From Bactericera cockerelli (Eukaryota > Arthropoda > Insecta > Hemiptera > Triozidae), in contig JAMCCL010000072.1 of the NCBI GenBank assembly GCA_024516035.1, positions 1-64,000 on the forward strand: a stretch of DNA of 64,000 nucleotides, written 5' to 3'. Made by a program: the position numbers and the translations under genes. Shown in pieces: positions 55,536 through 64,000 of this stretch. How positions within the stretch are numbered: position 1 is the stretch's first letter; each line of letters begins with the position of its first letter. A model generated the notes under the pieces. The model was not told where the DNA came from. It made no database searches and saw only the letters and a list, made by a program, of their open reading frames with translations.

Positions 55536-55572
55536 ACTTTAGTCCTAACTTCGCATGACGTTACTTCATTTC

Positions 55573-55815
55573 AGACAGCGTCGATGGTGCATTGAATGCA
55601 CCAGTTCTCGTAGGATCACCGAAGTTAAGCAACGTCCAGCGAGATGAAGACTTCATGATGCTGGCATTCCGGCCCAACCCTGTCTGGCTGAGATTAATGA
55701 TAATGAGGGTAGCAGGTTTGTGAGTTTCCTACGAATGGAGGGTAATACCCCCGTCTTGATATGACCATGCATTTGAAAGTGACGTTAAAACCAAATTAAA
55801 AAAAAAAAAAAAAAT
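55573..55815 (+). mobile_element. SINE E (5S rRNA-derived), full copy
   Basis: 5S-like head cagcgtcgatggtgcattga, atgcaccagttctcgtagga, tcaccgaagttaagcaacgt. The tail (ttccggcccaaccctgtctg, agcaggtttgtgagtttcct, gaatggagggtaatacccc) ends in gacgttaaaacc then poly-A. Confidence 0.85.
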
Positions 55816-56320
55816 ATATACTTAATTCCAGTTTCTGAACGAGAAATCAAATATTTAACATTTCATCGATGTTGTTTTTTTGTGTTTGAATGGCTTTTCT
55901 GTGTCAAACTTTTTTCTCTTCTTTTTTTCTGTTTTCAAAGGGGACACCAGTGTCGGAAAATTTCTTCGCGGCGACATCGAGGCGCATTAGTTAGGCATAA
56001 TATTTAATGAAACTTGCCTGGGTAGCTTTTCTAGCTTTGGAAAAGTCGTAAAGTAGATATTTTTTTTTTTTTTTTCAAAAAAAATAAATTGAACCCTTAC
56101 AAGTTTTTTCTAAACTTGTGCCCCATAAATTTTCAGGCCAGTCGTAAATTAGACCATTTTGGCAAAATGTTTTCCCAAGCATCTACATATTATGAACATA
56201 ATTCAAGTTTATGTTCGAAAACATAGATCCCTCTCCCATCCTTATTCTTGAAGAAAACCTAAAACTTTTTTATAATAATAATCATAAAATTATGTAAGAA
56301 CTCAATTTTTAAAAATAATA
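55816..56320. other. AT-rich spacer, nothing recognised
   Basis: No gene or repeat relative seen. Confidence 0.4.
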
Positions 56321-56321
56321 A

Positions 56322-56512
56322 TAATAATATCACCTTATTTATACTATTAAGTCCTTTATACCAGCAGTAAGCCCAAGACGTATTATTAATACGTGGTAAA
56401 ATCCTAAATGGGAGGATAACTTGTCATGTTTCGGCTGGGTTTCAAACCCGCGACCTCTGACATCTCTGGGTTCACAGAGTGCCGCATTTACCACTGAGCT
56501 ACCGGGACAGAC
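56322..56512 (-). mobile_element. SINE B copy
   Basis: Minus-strand head gtcccggtagctcagtggta, B-box region gggtttgaaaccc, body ttactgctggtataaagg. Confidence 0.9.
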
Positions 56513-56564
56513 ATAATTATGAAATTGTTTCTTTGTTTCATTCACATCATAACTAACTAGTTCC

Positions 56565-56690
56565 AGTCAGCGTCGATGACGCGTTGAATGCACCAGTTCT
56601 CGTATGATCACCGAAGTTAAGCAACTTCCAGCGAGATGAAAACTTCGTGATGATGGCATTCCGGCCCAGCCCAGTCTGGGTTCAATAAAA
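56565..56690 (+). mobile_element. SINE E, head and start of tail only
   Basis: cagcgtcgatgacgcgttga, atgcaccagttctcgtatga, tcaccgaagttaagcaactt, then ttccggcccagcccagtctg, where it stops. Confidence 0.8.
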
Positions 56691-56824
56691 CTAACTACCT
56701 GGTTTCAAAGAACTAATTTCAAAGGCTAAACAGAGAGCGTGATTTTTAAAGAACTTTAGAACATTTTTAATTTATTTTATGTAAAGTTATCATGCGTTAC
56801 TAATTGTGTTAAAAAAAATTGTGA

Positions 56825-56935
56825 TGTCACAAGTACTCAAACTCACGCTGCTAATTTTTTTACCGAAATTTATTAGGACTCGAAACACTGACCTCCTGGT
56901 TTAAAGATCGCCGAATAATAGATACATCTACTGAC
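56825..56935 (-). mobile_element. SINE C copy, degenerate
   Basis: Minus-strand aaaccaggaggtcagtgttt, B box cgagtcctaat-like, and gagtttgagtacttgtgaca tail. Confidence 0.55.
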
Positions 56936-57254
56936 TACTGGACCAAGAAGCTTCCAGGGTTAGATTATTTGTAAATGTGTAAAATATTATGAAGTAGTTT
57001 TTTATAAATATTTTTCTATCATTTTGTTTCGAATTTGGTTTAAAAAAGCCGAAAAAATACATAATTATGTGCATCTCTTGAGTGAAAGTTTTCTGAAATA
57101 TCATCAGGATGTTAATATTCATTTATATCCAGCAAAAAAAAATACAACAAAAATAAATAGTTTTTTTTCTCTCATTTATAGTTATAAAATCATACATAGT
57201 TGTATGTGTATGATTCCTAAGCATTCAGGCTCCAAATAATAATAGCCCTCATTA
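56936..57254. other. AT-rich spacer, nothing recognised
   Basis: No gene seen. Confidence 0.4.
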
Positions 57255-57335
57255 GTGGAAGGTAACCACCAGGCGAGGTTAATGTATGAAGCATTTTCTA
57301 CCACCTAACCCTCAGAGCCTTATTATTTTGTGGTG
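57255..57335 (-). mobile_element. SINE G tail fragment
   Basis: Minus-strand aaggctctgagggttaggtg, then taacctcgcctggtggttac. Confidence 0.7.
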
Positions 57336-57720
57336 ATAATATCAAATTGATTTAAAAATGCAAAAAAGCATGCACTAGGAGGGAGTCGAACCAAATCGCA
57401 ACAAACTTTTCCTCAAAAATTGTTCAACAAGAAAATGGAGCACGAATAAAAATATTTAATCGAACTTTTCCACGAAAATTGCCCAAGAAAAAATTTCAGC
57501 CCGATAAAATTATTCAGAGCACACTTTTCAGCCTAAAATCTGTCGCCACAAAGTTTCAGCCGGAGATGAGGAAAGCACATTCAGAGGAAAGATTGTATGT
57601 TGGAGTAAGGACGGCTCTATGATCAAATAAATAATACTCTTGCTAAATTGTCTGAAAAAAAAAAAATATTATATTTATTTTTCAGACAATTATATTATTG
57701 TCTGAAAAAAAAAAAAAAAA
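57336..57720. other. spacer, with an imperfect repeat and an A-rich end
   Basis: Three loose repeats of cacacttttc(a/c)(g/c)c-aaaatt(t/g)gtc-type sequence at 57400-57560. A short inverted repeat occurs around 57645-57710 (ttgtctgaaaaaaaaaaaat). Confidence 0.4.
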
Positions 57721-57725
57721 AAAAA

Positions 57726-58408
57726 AACACTGCCAATTATTGACACAATACTTCCTCGTGATTGTTTCACATTGTGTACAGTTGTACACGTGCGAATTTT
57801 TAGTTTTTATACTAAATTACTTGTATCTCCAAAACGGCTGTACCGATTTTCTTCAAATTTGTTTTATATGGTAGAAAACCGTTTTTTCTACATTCTAAAT
57901 GCTACAAAAAATTCTGTATCGGCAAGTCGTGGTTCTTATTTTTTGACTTTATTGTCCAAAATTTCGGATTTTCTTAAATATCAGAGTCAAATTATAATAA
58001 ATTAAAAAGAAAATATAAAAAGGCTGTGTACAACAATAATATGCATATACATGCAAAATTTCATCAAAATCGGGTGTACCGTTCACGAGATATAAGCATT
58101 TAAGTAAAAAGTTAGTGGTCAGGCGCATGGTCTCTTTCACCCAGAGCCGCTAGTACGAATTGGATGAATTTAAAATGGGACCATTTTAAATCGGTCGAGT
58201 AGTTTCCGAAATTTGCGCGTTACAAGGAATCGTTTTAACAGACAGACAGACCGACAGACCGACAGACGGACACAAAATCAAATTTGCTCAGGAGGTTATG
58301 AAACGTCCAGAAATATGAAAAAAATTGAAATCGGAGCAAAAAAATTTTTTTTTTTACAAAAACAAACACAATACTTCCGATTTCTATTATTAGAAATTTC
58401 TCGGAAGT
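57726..58408 (-). mobile_element. family I non-autonomous element, near full length
   Basis: Minus-strand copy of the 40.4-kb element. It opens acttccgagaaatttctaat, has repeated gtctgtcggtctgtctg, the phrase tatctcgtgaacggtacacc, and ends aggaagtattgtgtcaataa. Confidence 0.8.
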
Positions 58409-58436
58409 AATACTCCTGCTAAATGACCAGTCGGGA

Positions 58437-58710
58437 CAGCCAGCGTCGATGGCATGTTGAATACACCGGTTCCCTTCAGAACACCGAAGTTAAGCGACAT
58501 CCAGCGAGGTTAAGACTTGGATGGGTGACCATTCAAATTCTAATTCTCGTGACGCTGGCTTTTCCCGGCCCAACTCAGGCTGGGTGAGGTCAATGTGAGT
58601 AGCAGGTTTGTGAGTTTCCTGCGAATGGAGGGTAAAACCCCCGTCGTGATAGGACCATGGCAGTTGAAAGCGACGTTAAACCCCACTTAAAAAAAAAAAA
58701 AAAAAAAAAA
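58437..58710 (+). mobile_element. SINE E (5S rRNA-derived), best-preserved copy
   Basis: The first 120 bases track 5S rRNA: gccagcgtcgatggcatgtt, gaatacaccggttcccttca, caccgaagttaagcgacatc, acttggatgggtgacc, closing gacgctggc. The tail ggcccaactcaggctgggtg, gcaggtttgtgagtttcctg, cgaatggagggtaaaacccc ends in poly-A. Confidence 0.9.
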
Positions 58711-58859
58711 CCAGTCGGGAAATGACACTCTCTTATAAATAAATATAAATATACGAAAATACTATAAGTCCCATAATAATATTTTAATCCAATTCAACTT
58801 TTGCTGAGATACTATATACCTAAAAGAATAAAAATATAAAAGCTACCAACATATTCATA

Positions 58860-58955
58860 GTTCAAGTCCCGGTTTCAACGTAGATTTAGTAAAGCGAGTT
58901 TGAGTAGTTGTGATATCACGATAGTGATTAACACAAATATGATAACTTTAATATT
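58860..58955 (+). mobile_element. SINE C tail and B box only
   Basis: gttcaagtcccggtttcaac, gtaaagcgagtttgagtagt, taacacaaatatgataactt. Confidence 0.75.
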
Positions 58956-59004
58956 CATAAAAAAATAAACTCAAGGATCCAGCGCAAACGTCAGGATCAT
59001 CGCG

Positions 59005-59125
59005 TTTGCTAAAAATCCCAAATGGAAGTATAATTTGTTATGTCCCTGCTGCGTTTCGAACCCACGAACTCTGGAATCTTTTTTATTCACAGAGTGCCGC
59101 CTTTACCACTGAGCTAACGGGACAG
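59005..59125 (-). mobile_element. SINE B copy, tail missing
   Basis: Minus-strand head gtcccgttagctcagtggta, B box gggttcgaaacgc. Confidence 0.8.
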
Positions 59126-59234
59126 AATAGACAGTCCCAATGGGGAACTTTTTTCCAAATGAAAATGAAACAACATAAGTTAGTTGTACACGAAGGCAGA
59201 TTGAGAGGGCTACTAACACAGACAAAGCTAATGT

Positions 59235-59460
59235 CTTATTATTATTATTATTTTACACTTTATTGGATATAAATGGACATAATGTCCAAAACAAATAATT
59301 ATTTTAACAATGAAAAAAATGGAAACAATATAATTATACAATAAATATGAAGAAGAATAGAAAAATATATAAAAACATAAATATGTCCTAACTAAAGGGC
59401 GGGGTTATTTCCTATGGCAATTTCTTCCACCCAACCCTTCAATAAATAAAGGCAATCTCT
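59235..59460 (-). mobile_element. LINE 3'-end relic
   Basis: attattattattttacactt, then ggataaatggacataatgtc-like sequence and gtcctaactaaagggcgggg, matching the 8.2-8.65 kb relic. Confidence 0.45.
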
Positions 59461-59995
59461 TACTCAAAATCAAGCCAAGTACGGTCACGTGACTGGTTAT
59501 TTAAAAATAAATCACACGCCGCAAATAATATCTCCCAGTTTCCACCCAAACTAAATCCAGCTTCCGCCTGCTACGGCAAAAGTTCCGGCGGAAAATCATC
59601 CTCCGATGCTCCGCTTTTGAAAACTATTGAAAACTTTCGAAGCGGGGCCTGTTGTCCTTTTTTGCTTCCGAACCTATTTCTTCTTCTTTCACTCAGGGCC
59701 ACTGCATAGCGTGAAGAATTAAGAAGTGTGGAAACCACCCCCCGCCGGCATATATCGTGGTGTCCTCAGCGCTAGTATCGCAAAAGAGCCTCCTCTCCTC
59801 GTCCCTCACCCGTATCAAATGTAAACATAAACAAAAACATATCGAAATGTAAACATAAACATAAATAGACCGTGAGAAATACTCCTTTGCAATGGTGTCG
59901 CGCTATGTGGCGTTTCCGTGCAACTGGAGTTCGTTTCCACACTGAAAGTTTGTAAATATTCAAGGACTACCGTCGAATAAATTGGTATAGATTTG
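59461..59995. other. GC-richer unique stretch, nothing recognised
   Basis: No gene is supportable. A 16-18 bp imperfect repeat (aaatgtaaacataaacaaaa) occurs at 59817 and 59845. Confidence 0.4.
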
Positions 59996-59997
59996 GG

Positions 59998-60240
59998 AAT
60001 AAAACCGTGCATTGGTAGACAAGTGGTTAAGGCGCTAGTTTGGTAATCCAGGTACCGTAGGAATCCGTTGGTTCGAATCCCACCCAATGCATGAATTTTT
60101 CCTCATTAATTTGAGTATAAGTATAATTATGACCACATGATAATAAGACTCTGAGGGTTAGGTGGTAGAAAATGCTTTATGTATTAACCTCGCCTGGTGG
60201 TTACCCTCTACGAAAGAGTGATATTATTGTTATTAATAAT
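59998..60240 (+). mobile_element. SINE G, full copy
   Basis: tRNA-like head at 60008-60092 (gtgcattggtagacaagtgg, ggcgctagtttggtaatcca, a long variable arm as in Ser/Leu tRNA, B box ggttcgaatccc). The tail is ataataagactctgagggtt, aacctcgcctggtggttacc, ending attattgttatt. Confidence 0.85.
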
Positions 60241-60369
60241 TCAGAAAATCTATCTGAGCAAGATGGTTGGTGGGTTCTCAGGTTCTGTCACTAATTATGA
60301 ACCAATTATTCAATATTCATGAACTCATAATTGTCACACAGAACCTGTCGCACAGAAAATTCTGTTCCC

Positions 60370-60485
60370 TCCGTATATGTGAGGCTGGCATTTCCGGCCC
60401 TACCCAGGCTGTGTGAGGTTAATGTGGGTAGCTGGTACCATTCCCAGTGAATGGAGGGTCCCCAAAACCCCCCACTGGGTACATC
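60370..60485 (+). mobile_element. SINE E-type 3' domain without a 5S head
   Basis: gaggctggcatttccggccc, tacccaggctgtgtgaggtt, aatgtgggtagctggtacca, tgaatggagggtccccaaaa. Closest to the tail of the tRNA-headed copy at 48 kb. Confidence 0.7.
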
Positions 60486-61600
60486 CCCTACAATGCACTT
60501 TCCTAGAATGCTCTGGATGTATTCACATGAGGGAGCTAAGCGTCACTCATATTCGGCAGCCACGTTTTAGCCTGGGAACTCTAAAGCTAAAGGATGTGAA
60601 GTGATTGAGGGAGTAGATTTTATTTTTCCTCCTATTTTTTGAAAAACAAGAGGGAAATGAGGTCGTAGGCAGTTTCAAAAAGGTGACTTCCTGTGTTTTT
60701 TTTTTAACTTCCTTTTTTTTACTTCCTTTTTAATTGTTATTGATAAAAATAGATTGTGACTCGTTTGGGCAGAGATGGGTGACATTCTATTCGAAAAATG
60801 CTGAGGAAAACACCAATAAATAGTAAATCATTACAATTACATATTAGCTCTACCTTTTTTTTATTTCTTTTTATTATTGCTCAGGTTATCTCATCTCAAG
60901 GGTGTTAAGCACGCCTGAGAGGGTGTTACAACAGGGATTCACAAATTGGGGAGGATATTAGTCTACCATATTCTCTCAATTGTCAATCAATTGTCTACCT
61001 TATTCTCTCCCGTGGCATTTCCCTTGGTGGTTATTATTATTACTATTATTATTATATCTTTAAAACTATTTATTTAACTCTACTTTTGGTGAAAATCACT
61101 ATCGCTAACATCATCAGACATGAAAGGAGCCTTGACGTTCAATCTGGGCGTCGAGCAGTGCCTGTCCATACAATCCTAGCACCCCCGTGAGACGGTATCA
61201 GACAGCACAGCACTAGCAGTGGTAAACTCTTCATTAATTTATTAATTAAAACAGGGTGGGATTATTACCTGAGGAAATTTATATCCTCCAAATCATGAAC
61301 AGTAAAAATTAAATATCCAATTGCAAATTGTTTTTTTTTAAAGAATGATAAAATAAAGGTAAAAAGTTTAAAAAAAAAATCAAATGTTCGACACTCAAAT
61401 ATTCGACAGTTTAGAGCCATCTCTATCAAACTGTGTGAACAAAGAAGTGGGACGCATCCATAAACTTACTCCTATTCTAACCATGTTTTGCAAAACTAGC
61501 TTGCGAAGTTCCTCCCATTCCTGATATTTATTCCCCAAGCCGACTTTGTACATCATTAAATTTTACCTACCTTACATAAAACTTGCTTGCGGAAGCGACC
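60486..61600. other. spacer, no gene recognised
   Basis: Mixed composition. Contains poly-T runs near 60690-60725 and (att)n near 61030-61055. The phrase aaaactagcttgcgaagttc at 61492 recurs at 61577 and 61933 in variant form. Confidence 0.4.
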
Positions 61601-61604
61601 CCAT

Positions 61605-61812
61605 ACCTTGTTGGTTTTGAATGTACCGGTTCTCGTAGAATCACCGCAGTTAAGCAATGTCTAGAGTGGTGAAAACTTAGTAATGTTGACACTCCGGCCC
61701 AACTCATGCTGGGTGAGGTTAATGTGGGTAGCAGGTTTGTGAGTTTCTGCGAATCGAGGGTAAAACCCCCGTCGTATATGACCAAGCAGTTGAAAAACGA
61801 CGTTGAACCGTA
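61605..61812 (+). mobile_element. SINE E (5S-derived), degenerate
   Basis: gaatgtaccggttctcgtag, atcaccgcagttaagcaatg, then ggcccaactcatgctgggtg, gcaggtttgtgagtttctgc, gagggtaaaacccccgtcgt and acgacgttgaacc. Confidence 0.8.
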
Positions 61813-61837
61813 ATATTATTATATTACGGTTCCACAA

Positions 61838-61900
61838 GAGAAGCACCAATTATCACACCGACCTCTATTTAGATCTATTGTGAACAAACCCTAATCAAAC
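61838..61900 (+). repeat. short dispersed repeat
   Basis: ccacaagagaagcaccaatt, atcacaccgacctc, then ttattgtgaac; recurs at 47868-47930. Confidence 0.5.
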
Positions 61901-62169
61901 ACTAACAAAAAGTAATTCTACACACCTTCCACAAAACTAGCTTGCGGAAAAAACCCCCAAGCCTTGTTCTCATTCCCCAAGCTGGAAATGAGCTGGAGAG
62001 AGAAGATTCCTGCCTTGTTATATTCCTGCACAACTTTGCCTGGGAACGTGCTGCACCATTTCCACGAACGGAATTCACTTGTTGCAAAACTCCAGACGAG
62101 GAGGTGCGGAGGTGTTTGGAGGTGAAGAGGTGCTTAGTGCAGGTTGTGGAGGGAGGCGGTGGAGGGTGA

Positions 62170-62560
62170 CAATGGATGGAGGTTGTTGGAAGATGCGTTG
62201 AGATGGAGGAAGAGTTGAAAGTGTTGGAGGAGGAACTGAGATGAAGGAAGAGTTGAAAGTGTTGGAGGAGGAATTGAGATGAAGGGAGAGTTGAAAGTGT
62301 TGGAGGAGGAACTGAGATGAAGGGAGAGTTGAAAGTACTGGAGGTGCTAGAGATGGTGCTGAAGAAGAAGTGGATGTTTTGAACATGGGACGTGGAGGAA
62401 AAAGGGCATGCTGGAAAAGACGTAAGATGGGAGGATGTGTTGGATGGGAGGGTGTGTTGGAATATAATTTACAAGTCCTAGATAGGGTGTTGAAGAAGAA
62501 GTGGATGTTTTGAAGAGGCAAGGTGTGGGAAAAGAGCAGGGTGGAAAAGGCGCTGGATGT
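62170..62560. repeat. GGA-rich minisatellite
   Basis: A unit of about 47 bp (gatgaaggaagagttgaaag then tgttggaggaggaactga) occurs four times between 62199 and 62340. A looser second series follows (gaagaagaagtggatgtttt at 62363 and 62494). Frames here are repeat readings. Confidence 0.75.
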
Positions 62561-62984
62561 TAGGATGTGTTGGAACAGGAGTTACTAGTTCCAGAGACGG
62601 TATTGTAAGTATTGAAGAAGAGGAGTCCTTGTAGATATGAAAAGTGGTCAATTATTTTAGCCAAAGAGTCACCAGGTGACCCGGTTTCGAAGTCTGGTAG
62701 GGTCAAATTTTTTGGGGCTTTGTACTTTGGATGTCGGGTTGTAGGGGCCTACTCTAGCCTCGTGAGAACAATTGGGGTAGTTGGCATTACGAGATTGATA
62801 TTGGAATATGATGGTTTGACTAAATTTTTTGACATAAATACACAAAAAACTAGATATTTTTTTCATTTTTATCTCTATTTTAGACAAGGCATGGTAGATG
62901 GAAGAGGTGTTGGAAGATGGGGTGCCATGAAATGTAGTGGGTGGAACTGCTGTGGCAGGTGTCGAGAAAGATGATGTTATGGGG

Positions 62985-63270
62985 AAAGGATGTGTGGGAT
63001 GTTGTAAGTAGGTAGATGTTGTGAAGTGATGGATGTTGTAAGTAGGTGGATGTTGTGAGGTGGTAGATGTTGTGAAGTGGTGGATGTTGTGAAGTGGTGG
63101 ATGTTGTGAAGTGGTGGATGTTGTGAAGTGGTGGATGTTGTGAGGTGGTGGATGTTGTGAATTGGTGGATGTTGTGAAGAGGTGGATGTTGAGAAGTGGT
63201 GGATGTTGTGAAGAGGTGGATGTTGTGATGTGGTAGATGTTGTGAGGTGGTGGATGTTGTGAAGTGATGG
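62985..63270. repeat. 17-bp minisatellite
   Basis: tggatgttgtgaagtgg is repeated about 16 times with substitutions. A 17-bp unit gives a 17-residue periodic frame in any reading phase, so the minus-strand HNIHHFTTST-type frames are artefacts. Confidence 0.85.
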
Positions 63271-63820
63271 TAGGGTAGCTAGAAGAGACACTGGAGGTAA
63301 AGATGTGGAGAATAATTCTTTTATTGGAAATGAAAATATTAAGATAGTAGACGGCCACAACAAGGACTATAGACCTAGACCCTTTACTCTAGAGCTCTAG
63401 ACCCTATTTCCTACACCTAGATATAGACGATGTTTGGGACTTTGAGGCCACTTACATTTTATATTGTAGTTAAATTATAATCATTATTCTGTTTGAAAAT
63501 TGGGCTACCCTTGGGTGTAGTGTGTAGAGTTCCATTGAAGAGTTTTGATGAGTTCGGTGTTTTGATGGAAAGACGGGTGGTAAATAAGACTCTCGCGTGT
63601 AGATTTTGAAAATTTCACATGTTTAGAACTGAAAATTGCGACCTTCAAGTTACAAGACCGTCACCATGACAACTAAGCTAGATACTAATTAAGGTTACCA
63701 TGACAACCGAGCTTGAATAGTTAATAATTAAGGGCACTGTTAGGTGACACAGAGATTGGAGACGAGTAATATTTTATTATAGGGTCAACTGCTAATCTTT
63801 CGTTTAGCATCTGAAATTAT
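63271..63820. other. spacer, nothing recognised
   Basis: No gene. The phrase gttaccatgacaac occurs twice near 63663 and 63696. Confidence 0.4.
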
Positions 63821-63824
63821 TCTC

Positions 63825-64000
63825 CCATCTCTTCTCCTCTTTTCTCTCACTCATCTTCACTTAATTCCTCAATTATTTTTCTCTCTCACTCTCTGTCTAT
63901 TCTTTTCACTCTCTATCGATCTTTCTCTTTCTTCTTTTTCTATTTATTTCTCTATCTCTATTCTTCTCTCTCTTTTTCCAAATATAGGTTTCTATTTTAT
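63825..64000. repeat. CT-rich microsatellite region, runs to the window edge
   Basis: Impure CT tract. Confidence 0.75.

Noticed and set aside
58437..58557. A genuine 5S rRNA gene
   Set aside because: Several positions differ from conserved 5S rRNA, and it continues into a repeated tail and poly-A shared with other copies. It is a SINE head.
62669..63363. Repeat protein with HNIHHFTTST units
   Set aside because: A 17-bp DNA repeat gives this periodic pattern in every phase, so the frame is not evidence of coding.

Overview
This is a transposon- and satellite-dense stretch of an animal nuclear genome, most likely an invertebrate and probably an arthropod. The signs are mariner, piggyBac-like, hAT-like and probable Helitron elements, two non-LTR lineages typical of arthropods, several Pol III-derived SINE families, and very abundant (GA)n/(CT)n tracts. 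No taxon-specific marker is visible, so I do not name a species. Most long open frames rich in Ser/Leu/Phe or in Arg/Glu/Lys are readings through CT or GA microsatellites and are not genes.

The only convincing host genes lie at 1.6-2.8 kb. They are two tandem, intronless, minus-strand copies of a small secreted beta/gamma-crystallin-like protein, inside a duplication with a period of about 0.8 kb. Copy B is intact. Copy A has lost its last residues to a small insertion. A decayed possible third paralogue lies at 38.9-39.2 kb.

Layout: 0-1.4 kb, 5'-truncated Jockey/CR1-type LINE (minus). 1.45-3.04 kb, crystallin-like pair with SINE tails. 3.2-12.5 kb, SINEs, a hAT MITE with a perfect target duplication, a 43-bp minisatellite and GA/CT tracts. 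13.0-16.8 kb, a piggyBac-like element holding a spliced first exon of a putative transposase, a 391-bp MITE and a 5S-derived SINE. About 18.2-23.9 kb, a nearly complete non-LTR element (PHD/coiled-coil/FP-like ORF1, then EN-RT ORF2) cut by a MITE in ORF2 and a SINE in its 3' region. 27.1-30.6 kb, an almost intact RTE-type LINE (minus) with two nonsense codons. 30.7-33.5 kb, a 1.2-kb tandem duplication. 33.86-34.39 kb, a very long inverted repeat in which I found no arm mismatch. 34.4-44 kb, SINEs, microsatellites, a putative non-autonomous DNA element and small MITEs. 44.1-46.1 kb, a deleted mariner and the 3' part of a second LINE related to that at 18-24 kb. 46.4-50 kb, CA/GA repeats, SINEs and a repeat. 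50.6-52.4 kb, two head-to-tail probable non-autonomous Helitrons. 52.5-53.4 kb, a 51-bp minisatellite. 53.9-64 kb, CT tracts, four 5S-related SINEs, tRNA SINEs, another copy of the 40.4-kb element and GGT-rich minisatellites.

The copies fall into recognisable groups: tRNA-headed SINEs A, B, C, D and G; a 5S-headed SINE E; and a tRNA-headed SINE that shares E's 3' domain. Lineage assignments come from motifs and termini read by eye; no database search was possible. Apart from the crystallin-like genes, no host pathway can be inferred.
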